From Symbiodinium natans (lineage: Eukaryota; Sar; Dinophyceae; Suessiales; Symbiodiniaceae): DNA of 64,000 bases. The first letter of the stretch is position 1. Every line of letters starts with the position of its first letter. Positions 22,180 to 32,639 of the stretch are shown piece by piece. Made by a program: the position numbers and the translations under genes. The stretch lies in the NCBI GenBank assembly GCA_905221605.1, contig CAJNDS010000055.1, positions 179,430-243,429 of the forward strand, in the 5' to 3' direction. The notes under the pieces are model-generated. The model did no database searches. It was given only the letters and a program-made list of their open reading frames with translations, and was not told the origin of the DNA.

Positions 22180-22610
22180 GTGAGGAGGGCGAGATCGCTT
22201 CGGCGTCGGAGTCGGAAGGGTTGGAGCCTCGGAGTGGACGACCCATGCCACTAAGACGAAAACTGTACACCTTCCCTGCCACAAAGGTCCAGGCTGACCA
22301 GTTGGGACGCCAGGCGGGTTTACTAGGTCTCCTGTCATGCTACTCTTGGACTGTTGCGCTGAGCAGGCCTGGATCCTTGGTGGCCGGGCATCAAGCTCTT
22401 CAGAAGGGTGTGCGTACACCTGAGTGCCGCATCTGCGCGAAGACGCATTCCCAGCGCCTAACCATCGAGCAAAAGGATTCAAGTACAAAATCTGCTCAGG
22501 CCAGCCGGCACACCAGCAAAAAAGGAGGACAAGAAGAACACAGGTGTTTGGAATGCTGTTGTCTTTCACCTGAGTATCGCCTGGATTGGCTTGCTTATCG
22601 GTAATTTGTG
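22180..22610 (+). CDS. Candidate exons with one membrane helix, unrecognised
   Basis: Two stretches look like coding. Near 22180-22250 an acidic peptide reads EEGEIASASESEGLEP. Near 22515-22610 a peptide reads KNTGVWNAVVFHL followed by SIAWIGLLIGNL, a good transmembrane helix. They are on the same strand as, and directly upstream of, the RABL2-type gene. No family is recognised and no splice junction was fixed. Confidence 0.25.
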
Positions 22611-22900
22611 CTCCATGTTTTGACACAGCCTCTTGGCCAAGCGTCGGCTCAGAGCGCTTTGCCCACGTGCGTCTCGCATGTCACTGCTTTCTTTCATTTT
22701 GATTGTAATTCATTTAGCCTACGTTCCCGGTTGTTTCATCGCAGAGCCTACACGCTGTCATCCCATCGTCACAGATACTGACTTTCACATATGTTATATG
22801 GGATGTTCCGTCATGAACTTGAAACTTGGAGAACGCCAGCCCCAAGAAGTATCATCCACATCACTTTCGTGCGGAAATCCTGCACCACGGTCCTGCAGCC

Positions 22901-24170
22901 ATGGCAGAAGAGCCCGGGCCTGCGGGGGCACTGGTGGAAGATGACCAGTCACCAGCAGAAACCTGGCATATGCATGGGCGACGAATATAAGAGTTAAGAG
23001 TGCGGAGAGTGTGTCGCGACAAGCATCTTTTTGTGGAACCAAGGACCTCAAAATCATTCTTTGTGGAGACTCTGCCGTCGGCAAGTCCAAAATGGTGGAG
23101 CGGTTTCTTCTCGACGCCCGCCTTTTCTGTCTTCCTTCGGTTCCGGTCCTTCTTTGAAACATGTCATGCACTGTGCATAGCGGCATAACGTTCTCTGAAC
23201 CCAGGATGACTATAATCCGCGAACCTTGTCGACCTTCGCGTTGACGCTCTTCCGATATCACCACACTGGCGAGGACAGTCACGGACCAATACGCAAGCGC
23301 ATCGCTGCGAATGCTTTGCAGGGGTCTGTATGATGTGGCTCAGTCATCATGGAGTCCTGATGTCGAGTATGAAAAGCATCCCTGGAGCTGCATTGTGGAA
23401 GGATGGCAGAAGATGGACCATAGACTTTTGGGACACCGCTGGACAGGAGCAGTTCGACAAGTTACATGCATCATACTATTTCCAGGCCACTTGTCTGGAG
23501 AGTCCTGAATTTTGAAGACTGCGCGCCACTGCTAGTCGCAAGCGCTAACACCCTGAGATCATGCCCTCATGCCCTTGAGGCGAATGCTTGCATTCTTGCC
23601 TTTGACGTCACGCGGAAGATCACATACAAGAACTTAGAGACGTGCGCAACTCTGGTGTTGCTGATTGAGTGCTACATCATGTGCGTTGTGAACCCTTGCA
23701 TACCTACCGGCTTCGGGTGACTCAGGTGGTACAAAGAAATTCGCAACTACTGTGCGCAGCAAAGTTTCGACGGCAGTAGCTGAGAGCGCAGTGAATGCTC
23801 TGGAGGTCTGATTGCCCAATGTCCCCTGAGGTCCAGATATCCCCGTGGTTTGTGTAGCCAACAAGATTGATGTGGAGCCCACCATGGCGAAGAAGCGGTT
23901 CAACTTCCCAGTCACTCACCAGCTACCGTTCTATTTTGCGGCTCGGAGTGAAATGCTTCTTTTGAGTACTTTGAGACAGCCCAACTACATTGCCCGGATC
24001 GCCCGACCGCTTACCGTTTCTTCTTCGTCTGGAGCTGCTTTCGTCTGGCGAGGTCTCCTCAGCTGATGGGACCAACGTAGTGCGAGTCTTCAAGGAAGCC
24101 ATCTCCTTGGCAATCAAGAACAAGGAGAACCCTCCTGATGAGGTCATGGATCCCCGGCTATCAAGGTTAA
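22901..24170 (+). CDS. RABL2: RABL2-type small GTPase (multi-exon)
   Basis: Ras-superfamily GTPase of the RABL2 branch, known elsewhere to work with intraflagellar transport at cilia. A likely first exon starts at ATG 22901. The core exons give G1 GDSAVGKS (23065-23088), a switch I region NPRTLSTFALTLF, G3 WDTAGQE with catalytic Gln kept (23429-23449), HACILAF-like strand and VTRKITYKNL, G4 NKID (23860-23871), and G5 SSADGTNVV from 24053. The order and phrases KSKMVERFL, DFWDTAG and ADGTNVV fit RABL2 better than other Rabs. No C-terminal prenylation cysteines were seen, as expected for RABL2. Resolved introns: GC-AG 23116-23204, GA-AG 23274-23401, GC-AG 23486-23579, GT-AG 23642-23725, GC-AG 23938-24052. 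The C-terminal end after EVMD is not fixed. A flagellar role would suit a dinoflagellate; that is inference. Confidence 0.85.
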
Positions 24171-24199
24171 ATTAGAAAAATGGACCGTGGCAGCCAAAG

Positions 24200-26290
24200 C
24201 ATGTCAAAGTTGCACAAGAGCTGCAGAAGCCCCCCAAAAGCCCAGGCCGAGATATATGCGCTTCTCGCAGAAGACGACCGCCCGACCAGAGAGGAGTCGG
24301 AGGCCGCCGGCTATGATGATGCTGGGGATCCTTCACCGGTTCCTCGTCGTTCTCTGGGAGCACATCTGGGAGCCGTGTCGTCACAGTGTGGGTATGTTTG
24401 TTGCCGTGCTGAGGTCAGCGAAGAGGGAGGGGCGGCACCTGCATAATTCTTGCATGAGCCTTCGCCTCCCATTGCGCAACAAGCATGGGGCTTGGGGTCC
24501 AGTTTTGCTTCAACTGTTTCAAAGAAAGCGGGTAGCAGCGCTGCAGCTCAATGAGATGTTGTCGTGCAGCTAGACTTTTCAAACGCCATATCATGCCGGA
24601 GATTCTGTTCTGTTGAGTCAAGGGGTGATGGGCGAGCAAGAGCAACGAGCTCTGAGATTGGAGCAGCTGCCTTAGTAGGCCAGGCCCTCCTTGAGGCATG
24701 CAGAGGTCTTGCGGAAAGGCTGGGCCATTTACCATGAAAGTGATCGAAAGAGATCGTACAAACCCGGAGTGGAGCGAGTCGCAGTTTCCGCAGGGAGGTC
24801 TGCCCGGAATACTTGGTGTCGGCCAATGTTTCACCTGGAATCCCGGTGCGCTATCGTAGTTCCCTTCGCGTGAAGGTTCAATGACGTCCAAATTCGGAAG
24901 AAGCCACGCACGGCCATGCAGTATATATACCGGAGTTTCTGGAGAATGCGCATTGAAGAAAAAGCATCCTGGGAGCAAATTTGAACTGTACTAACTCAAG
25001 GCAGGACTATCGCGGGCAGGTTGTGTAGAAAAAACAGGGCCCACATGCCTGCTGGGAAGGTGCTGTGATGCGGGAGCACCATCCAAGGCGAGTTCTTACC
25101 TTCTGCTCGTTTGGGCGATTGTGCTGGAAATTGGCCGGCAACAGATACAGAAATACAGATAGGCAGCGGCTTGTGAGGCCGACCGCTTCGGTTGTCGAGG
25201 CTGTCGGTGCTTTTCCAAAGTGGTCTTGGGCTCATACATGAACAGTTACTGGCAGCATGGGGTGCTTGATAGTGCTTGTGAGCTGTCGAACTGGCCTCGT
25301 GGGGCCGTTCAGCTCAAGCAGCCAATAGCGGGCCTCAAGAATCGGCACTCCTCATGTGCCGAGCAGTCAAATGATGGTGGAGACCTCCCTGTGCTCCCTG
25401 TGCCCGACCACGAGATGTCAACAAGCAGCACAAGAGAGTCGCCACCAAAGGGTCCAGAGAGACTCGGTCTGCAGCGTGGAACGGATGTCGGAGGCGCATG
25501 AAGGCGTTGTCTGGCATGTTAGATGTTTCTGGGAAAAGGCAGAAAGTGACACAAGTACGCAGAAGACGCCCGAAGCACTCAAGGGACAAGAAGATGGCCG
25601 CGCTCACGGTGCTTGCTCCTGTCCGGGCCTGAATCTCCAAACTTGGCAAAGGTTTCGTCGCTCCTTGAGAAGCGATTAGCAGAGGCCAGCTGGCTGAATG
25701 CCCGAGGTCACTGGTGGCTCTCGTGCAGGCGGCCTGCTTCCTCGATATGTATGAGGCCCTGATCGGCAGCTGTGACTGTACCTGCGAGAGCCATTCCAAC
25801 GTGATGCAGGTTCAACATCCGCTCGACCGTGGTGGCGATTTCTTTTTGCTTCCCATTTGGAAGCTGGTAGAGCCCGTGGCCTGCTTTGCAAGTCTCGTGG
25901 ATGCAGAAGATCGCCTGGCATCATGCGAATTGCGCAAATCATATCTCCAGCGCTTTCTCCATCTTGTTCTTGAGCCTTCTTCATGGTTTAGCTTATAAAG
26001 ATCGCAGTGATTCACCCAAGAAAGAAGGTTCTGTCCTCTTCTGGCCTGTGCGATTCCAGCTCCGGCTGCAGTCTGGCATGGCGAAGGCGGAGCGAAGTCT
26101 GGAGCCGGGACGGACCGTGGACTTGCACGAGGCCCCCTCTTAAGCCCCTCTGTCTTGCTCCGCGTTTAAGCGATGCTCTCCAAATTCTCCTCTGATCTCC
26201 TGTGTATTTTGTATTCTGTATTCTGTATTCTATATTCTGTGTCTTTTGGTATCTGTGTACGTGAAAGGCAGGCGTCCTGTTAGCTGTGCG
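24200..26290. other. Stretch without recognisable gene
   Basis: Contains overlapping frames on both strands. The most protein-like is a + frame at about 25855-25998 (LVEPVACFASLVDAEDRL then ASCELRKSYLQRFLHLVL, TAA at the end), which might be an upstream exon of the M48-like gene or a separate gene. Another at about 25360-25480 has a Ser/Pro-rich peptide. Neither is assigned. Confidence 0.35.
26203..26250. repeat. TATTCTG-type microsatellite
   Basis: Four to five imperfect copies of a TGTATTCTG word, pyrimidine-rich on this strand, about 50 bases before the open exon of the M48-like gene. It could serve as part of a polypyrimidine tract for the acceptor there, but this is only suggested by position. 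Confidence 0.8.
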
Positions 26291-26295
26291 GGTAG

Positions 26296-27348
26296 TTGGA
26301 TGCAACCACCAAGGCACTGGACCGAGCCTCGCGGCAAAGCTGCGACACCCTGCGAGACCTCTTCCAACTTCAGAATCCCTGCCCACAAACTCTATTGGTT
26401 CACAACAGCCGTCCACACGCCTCGATCCTGCCGTCTAGATTTGGCCATGGCCGTGTGCTTGTAGTCACAGATGCTCTGGTCGCACACCTTCCTGATGCCG
26501 GGTTGAGATTTGTGGTGGGCCGTGAGATAGGTCGCTCTTGGTTGCGCCACGAAGATCTGATTGCGGCGTGGACGCTGCAGCATTTCGTGCGCAAGATGAT
26601 CCTGCTTCCACTGCATGTGCTTGGAGTTCGGCCGGTAGTTCGTTCTCAGCCCACAAAGAGGCCAGATGAGATTCAACGGCGTGTGCAGTTCCGGCGTTTC
26701 GTAGATGCTATGGCCGATGCGTGCGACGTGTACAGGGGTCTGCGGTCAGGCCGCTGGCCTGGGCTTGCCGATCTTGACGTGGACAGTCTATGGAATATAT
26801 GGAATCCCGGATTCCGTGGACAGCTTAGACATGGCGAGGACGGCATGTTTACGCTTGCCGCCGTTTGCTCACGACTGCGGGCCCCAGGAGGCGCATGGGC
26901 TTTGGGCGCGGCCGTGGCCGGTTCTGTGACTCCACGGCTTTTGGCGGAGGTTTTCTCATTGCCTCTTCACGAGGAGCGGCAGCTGCGGCGCTGTCTTCGT
27001 TTTGGCTCTTGGGGTTTGGGCCTCTGGGCAGCAAAAGCACGAGCCGAAGTCTTTTCAGCAGATCGCATGGGACTTATTGCGGCTGGTGGTGACTTGGATG
27101 CTGCCTTGAGAGCTATGGTGGCTGCAGCAAACTCCTTCAATGATATTGCTACTGCTGCGCTCGTTGGCGTCGACGAGCTGGTCAGGCAGGCACAATACTT
27201 AAGCTCTGTGATACCACCGTCCTACTTGTCCCGGCAACCGTCTCTCGCTGCGAGAGTAGCAGACTTATCCTCTTGGGCGTACTCACCGGTTGCACATAGC
27301 GCGTTCCGACATCAAGAGAATCCCTCGGCAGCAACGAGAAGGCGCTGA
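26296..27348 (+). CDS. M48-family peptidase homologue with degenerate active site (large 3' exon)
   Basis: One open exon of about 350 codons ends in TGA at 27346-27348. No ATG opens it: an in-frame TAG lies just upstream and AG acceptors occur at 26294-26295 and shortly after, so the start is in an undetected upstream exon. The order of features matches the M48 metallopeptidase domain: VLVVTDALVAHLPDAGLRFV before the zinc motif, then a later EVFSADRMGL with the Glu that is normally the third zinc ligand (near 27045), then AALRAMVAAA and a Trp-containing C-terminal repeat ADLSSWAYSP. The HExxH motif is replaced by REIGR at 26521-26535, so both zinc-binding His are Arg. Inference: a catalytically dead or repurposed relative. 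In plants and algae M48 proteins are often plastid- or membrane-located. The call rests on motif order by eye. Confidence 0.6.
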   Translation: MDATTKALDRASRQSCDTLRDLFQLQNPCPQTLLVHNSRPHASILPSRFGHGRVLVVTDALVAHLPDAGLRFVVGREIGRSWLRHEDLIAAWTLQHFVRKMILLPLHVLGVRPVVRSQPTKRPDEIQRRVQFRRFVDAMADACDVYRGLRSGRWPGLADLDVDSLWNIWNPGFRGQLRHGEDGMFTLAAVCSRLRAPGGAWALGAAVAGSVTPRLLAEVFSLPLHEERQLRRCLRFGSWGLGLWAAKARAEVFSADRMGLIAAGGDLDAALRAMVAAANSFNDIATAALVGVDELVRQAQYLSSVIPPSYLSRQPSLAARVADLSSWAYSPVAHSAFRHQENPSAATRRR

Positions 27349-27349
27349 A

Positions 27350-30300
27350 AAAGGAGTGCTCGGGGCTGGCAAGCAGACCAAGCTGGCATCATAGTGTTTT
27401 TGTTGAGGTTTTTGCTGATGCTGCTGGCCTGCTTTCTTGCGGTTGCTTTCATTCGGCATCTGCTGGGTGCTGAGACATGTGTCTGTCATCATATCTTGTC
27501 ATGACTTAATCCGATCCGAACAAATTGCAAGTGGTCGCAACTGCCGATCGCCAGCCCCGAGGCTGCACAGATTGGCGCAGAGGCTTCAAGGAGAAGCTGT
27601 TGCATCCGCCGTCCTGACGGCCCTACCCTTCGATTCTTCGCGACTCTTCGCGACTCTTCGAGCCTGCGAGGGTGTTCCCAGACTCCATGACTCAGGCGAT
27701 CGTAACTGGGACGGCAATGCACCTCTGGCGACATGCTGAGGAGATGGCGGCGGCCTGAGTGAGTGTTTGCTTGAGCTTACGGCCCTGATGGAACATGAGG
27801 GTTTCATGCGTCCCTTAGCGCCGCTCTATGTCACAGGTGCAGAAGCAGAACATGCTGGAGACTTCCCGCGGAGAATGGAAACATGGCATTGCCGATCGCG
27901 CATGGTTGTGGGATGTTGTGCGGTCCATTTGCTGTGTTGAAGCGCGGTGCTCTGCAGGCCTTCGTTGCTTAGTCTCGAGGATGCCTGTGCAGTTTCAGAA
28001 GCAGAGCTCCAGTTTGTGTCGACAGCTTGCGGATGCTTGTGGTTAATGTCTAGAGCGCCTCGTTCAGAGCCTGTGCCAACTGTGCGATCCATGCTTGCTC
28101 GCGGGCGGCACCTTCTGAGAAGATTGCATGCAGTGCCAGGTCTGCCTAGAACGGACCTTTATGGGCAGCACTTTGCAGTTGAACCTGGAAGAGGCCCTCG
28201 GTGTTTGAGCAGACACAAAGTGGGCAAAATCGAGACAGAAGAGTCGGGGTCGGGTAGGGGAATGGCATGTACAAGGTCCACTGTGCTGACAAGCTGCACA
28301 ACATTGCACAACCCAACCCCAAACCAATCTGCATGCGTGCACGAGCTTCCATGATGCCGGTAATGTCGAGTGATTAGTCTGACCCACATCTTTGGGGCAG
28401 CCACACAGGGTTGAAGACATGTGAGTTCCACTGGTCCACCTTGAAGATACCAGTGGGCTCAAAAATCGTGGTCCCGGTGCACTACGTGCTGGCAAGACTG
28501 TAGACAGATGACCTTATGCATCATGTAGGCCAGTGAGGCCAACAGAAGGCTATCCCATCCCGAGAAGCGACGCTGCATCCCACATCAGGGCCCATCGATG
28601 TACCAAGCAAGCTGTGTTTGAGCTGTTTCGGTCGTTGCCCGGCCCCAATTCATTTCGTGGCTGCCAGTGCATGCCATGTGCTAATTCCGATGTGTTCGGA
28701 TCCGTTCTGCAGATTCTCGTTGGGCCTCGCGGACCCGTGTGAGCGGGACGTGGCTCCACCATGTGGCGTTGTTTTCCAAACAGTGCAGAGGATGTAGGCA
28801 CTGTGGGTCCCAACGTTGGAGGTAAGCACGCGGCGACTGGGTGGCTCTCGCCGCATGGTGCTTGTTTGCGGCGCTTGTTTGGGGTGCTCTTGCCTTGGCG
28901 TGGGTGCGGGCTTGATTGCCGGATCGGGGAATCACAGTCCGCATAGTAAAAGAAAACGGTTAACGGCATCTTCGTCATCAATGATGCTTGCTCTTCTTGG
29001 ATGTGCATTGGGGAGGTGCTCTTGGAACATGCTTGAAGTTGTCTTACAATGTTTACAGCCTAACAGTCTGTGCAAGCTAATTACGTTGAGAGCGAGAGGG
29101 AGATTGAGCGCAAGATCTCGACACATGGCCGGTGGCCACAGCGGCCACAGCCACACATGGCCCCAAATGGCCCCAAATGGCCCTCCAGAATCCTTGCAAA
29201 TCTTTCAATGACCCTTGCGATGGCACCAGGCTTTGGGCCTTTCTGCTGCTTTGGCACAGCTTGCTCCAGCGACAGCCCTTGGAGAGCCGAGCCACGTTGG
29301 TATGGCCGGAAGTCTTGGAACTGAGGTTTTCCTCTTCGAGAATTGGGGCATTTATGGACTGTCAAACCTGTCATGTGGTTGCTGCCGGCCGCTCTTGCCT
29401 AACAATGGAGCCACTTGCAGGACCTCCAGCATGCAGATGGGCTGCTGTTGTGGCCCATGTGGTGTGGCACTGATTGGTTTCTGGAGGTTGGATGAGTTGC
29501 AATCAGGCAAACTTCCCCTCTATATCGAGGCAACGGCCATCATCGTCATGGTTGGTGTTCGCAACAAGCTGCTGAACAGCTTCTGTACTGTCCGTTGCTT
29601 GAAACGCTAGAGCAAGCAGGTTGAGTTGAGTTCAGCTGTCGTTCTCACGTCTTGAAAGCTTGCCTGGCTTTGCTGCCGGGTACGCAAGTCCAGTGACCAA
29701 GCACAGTATAAGAGCAGGCTTCAGCAAGAGCGACCGTTGATGCGCCAAGGCCACGCCTGCTTCTAAGGACCCTGCTCCAGAGGCCTCCCGAACTTTAATT
29801 GAAGGCGCCGATCTGCTTGTCTCTTGCCATGCAGGTGCTGGAAGTTTGCGTCGGATTGGCTGTTGGCAACTGGGTGGGCTCTCCAGAACCACCGCCGCCC
29901 CCGTAGTGTGTCAATGTCTCGAAAGGCCGCATCCTCCTGGGCAGCATCAACCTGGTGGCATTTAGCCAGCTCAAGCTCGGCGATTGGTCTGCAGGCGCAA
30001 GAGGGCGCTTGCCAGACATGTGGCGTCCTTTTGCACCCCAATCCGAACCGTTGAGACATCCAGAGATCGATTTCAGAGAGATGTGAGGTTAGACTTCCTG
30101 TCCTGGCTCTTGCTTGTGCACAGCTCACGAACTTTTGGCCCGTGCTCTCAGGTGCTGAGCTGCAGGGATCTGCTACTAGCATGCGACGCATGTGGTGTTT
30201 TTTCAATGGGTTGCTTCGCTGTCTCTGAGGTTGGCGCGCCGTTCACGGCAACCTCACCTTCTTGCTGTTTGTGCGCCTATAAATGCTCAAGTGCAGGCTT

Positions 30301-31630
30301 CTCGAAGCAATTTTGTATCACACTTGTGGGGCAGGTGTTGCGCTCGGAGGGCTTTCGATGGCGAAATGCCACGGCCACAGTCACCACCGCCACAGACCTT
30401 TCCGGTGAAATCGTTGGGTTCTGCGATGTTCTGCACGATTCCTCCGGAGATAGTTTTTGCATGAGGGGAGGGTGTACAGTGTACAGATTGCGCAGAGGTC
30501 CCCAATCACCTTATTTTCTGGTCCACAGTTGCTACGCAAGTGATTGTGTCGCGACACAGCGGGCTGCAGGTTGTTGCGGGGCACCTGGCATGGCGCAAGC
30601 ACCCAGAGGGGCCATACTACTTGCCACATGTCTGACCGAAGCGGTTACCAGAAAGATTGAGGTTCGCAAGATGTCTTGCGTATTGCTTGTGCGACTATTC
30701 CGAGCCAAGGTGCTGGAGACGATGAGTTTGTCATCTTCCTCCTCTTTGTCCAAATCTTACACTAGCCTGCACAGCATGTTGGTGTGGCACAGCATGGAGG
30801 AGACAGTTGCAGCTTCCGCTCTGTGACCTGACGAGTCGAGGCTGATGACTTCTGGAATCTATGTCCTGTTTTGTGCTGTGAGTGCTTTGCTTCTGTTCCA
30901 GGACGGGCAGTGCATTCCTAGCTTTCCATCTTTTTGTTCTCGTGAGAGAGCGGACGGTGCCTTGACCTGCAGGAGTTGTTCAACTCATTGTGAGCTCTCC
31001 TTCACAAAGTGAAGGTTGGGCAGAGGTGAGCTTTGAGCATCTCCGAAGAGACGGATACTTGGACCACGTGACACTTCACGGTTTGGTTCCTCTAGCTGGG
31101 ACCAGATGCTCAAGAACATCTCAGTTCTTTTAATTTGGCGCTTTGCGCAGTATCGCGCTTTTCATCATGAATGGCTCGGGGCGTGGTTTCTTTGCGCTTC
31201 GAAGCGCAAGAGTCCTCGTACGTAGCTTCAGTGTCTTAGAGGCGCTGACGGCGTACACCTGTCGGCTTTGAATGAATGGGGAAAGGCTGCGCGAGTTCAA
31301 TCAGAGATTGATGTTGCAAGAGTTCCGCATGTAGCGAGCCACAGGCGTCACTGGTGTGTCCTCTCCAGGCTCAAATCACATTCAGGTTCATTCATTTCGA
31401 AGCAACTCCTGGGCGTTCTGTGCCTGGGACCACGGATTCTCGGCAAGGACCGCGAAGCACCATCGCCCCTACTAGTCACTACAACGTCCTGTGCGCATTC
31501 CTTTCCGAGCGTGCACAGTCACGGGCGCATATGCCACAGCTCAGGAAACCCGCTTGCGCGCTTGGTGTGCTGCTTCGGGCCAAGCCCCTTGTTTTTTCAG
31601 CGGGTTCTTATGGACTTATGGACTCTTCAT
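27350..31630. other. Stretch without recognisable gene
   Basis: The longest frame is on + at 29984-30826 (about 280 codons), Cys- and Ser-rich with no motif and crossed by minus-strand frames. A + peptide near 31024-31100 (VSFEHLRRDGYLDHVTL) looks protein-like. Short CGCGACTCTT (27633-27660) and AAATGGCCCC (29155-29185) repeats occur. Nothing is assigned. Confidence 0.4.
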
Positions 31631-31634
31631 GCAG

Positions 31635-31671
31635 GCAAATTGCGGTAAGAGCTGCTGCAAGTGCGAGCTGA
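31635..31671 (+). CDS. Possible exon with the C-terminal half of a ShK-type Cys-rich domain
   Basis: After an ATGCAG acceptor the exon reads ANCGKSCCKCE, the shape of the C-terminal half of ShKT domains (C-x3-C-x2-C pattern with KSC), which in algae and animals occur as small extracellular modules on enzymes. The N-terminal half with its cysteines was not found, so this is a very weak call. The domain name comes from a sea-anemone peptide; nothing here suggests a toxin. Confidence 0.2.
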
Positions 31672-31899
31672 ACTTGCGTGGAAGCACCTGGACACAAGAG
31701 CTGTCAGAGGCTGTCAGCTTCGCTTCTCTTCAGGCCTTCACGAAGCCAACGACATCGCGAGGCACACGTGTGAGCGGAATGGCAACGGTGGTCGGACCCC
31801 CAGCTCCTTGCACTGATGTTCTATTGTCGCGGCACTGCGTTATTGGAATGACGCCGTTCACATTGAGGCAGCGTGCCCACCTCCTGAGATTTTGCCTGT

Positions 31900-32540
31900 A
31901 GGACAGGGGTGAACGTTGCCCGAGCTCGAGAAGTTTGGCAGATTCCCCCAAAGATGCCCAGATGCTCCAGGAGTGCCAGAACCTGCAGAGCCCACCGACT
32001 CAGCACCTGTCGGACCCGTGCGCAAGCTCAGTTCGAGGCTTGAGAGTTTTATGAGAGTTTCGGAGGTTGACCAGTGTTTCACACTTGGAGGGCACGAAGC
32101 CATTTGTGGTCGTTGTTTCTTGGATAGGACGATTTGAAATGCACTCAGTACAGTCGTGCAACACTTCGAGGAACACAGTTGAACTGAAGATTCCAATTTG
32201 CTTTCTCCTCCTTACCCTTCCCCAGCAAAAGCCTCCCAGAAGGGATCCCGCACTCTGTGAGTAGTGCTGCGGCAATGATGCGGCTGCCTGTTTTCGGCAT
32301 GCTAAGGTGATCAAGCCCCCTGGAGGAGAAGAGCTTTGGGAATCGGCAGGGTGCTCGACAGGGAGCCGAGATCCGGGATCTTTCGTAAGGGCTTTCGGGT
32401 GGGCTTGTCATCACTCAGGTCAAGGTGGGCACCTCAGGATGAGAAGGGGCGTCCGAAGGACAGCAAGCAACTCTGATACTGGCCAATTGCTGCATGAGGC
32501 AGTCGTATCACGACCCTGGGAGCAAAAGAAGGTGGGGCCA
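31900..32540. other. Weak candidate coding between 31.9 and 32.1 kb, otherwise nothing seen
   Basis: A + frame at 31916-32070 encodes a Pro-rich peptide (PEPAEPTDSAPVGPVRKLSS) with coding-like composition. No motif, no junctions fixed. The rest of the stretch shows only short frames. Confidence 0.25.
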
Positions 32541-32639
32541 CATACGAGTTGAAGCATGCGCGGGCAGTTCATGAGCTGACGACGACTTCATTGCTGAGAA
32601 CGGACTGGCAGGACAATGACGTTGCTCCTGCGCTGGTGG

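Noticed and set aside
31635-31671. A toxin gene from the ShK-like cysteines
   Set aside because: Only half a domain is visible; such modules are common on ordinary extracellular enzymes, and no complete gene could be read.
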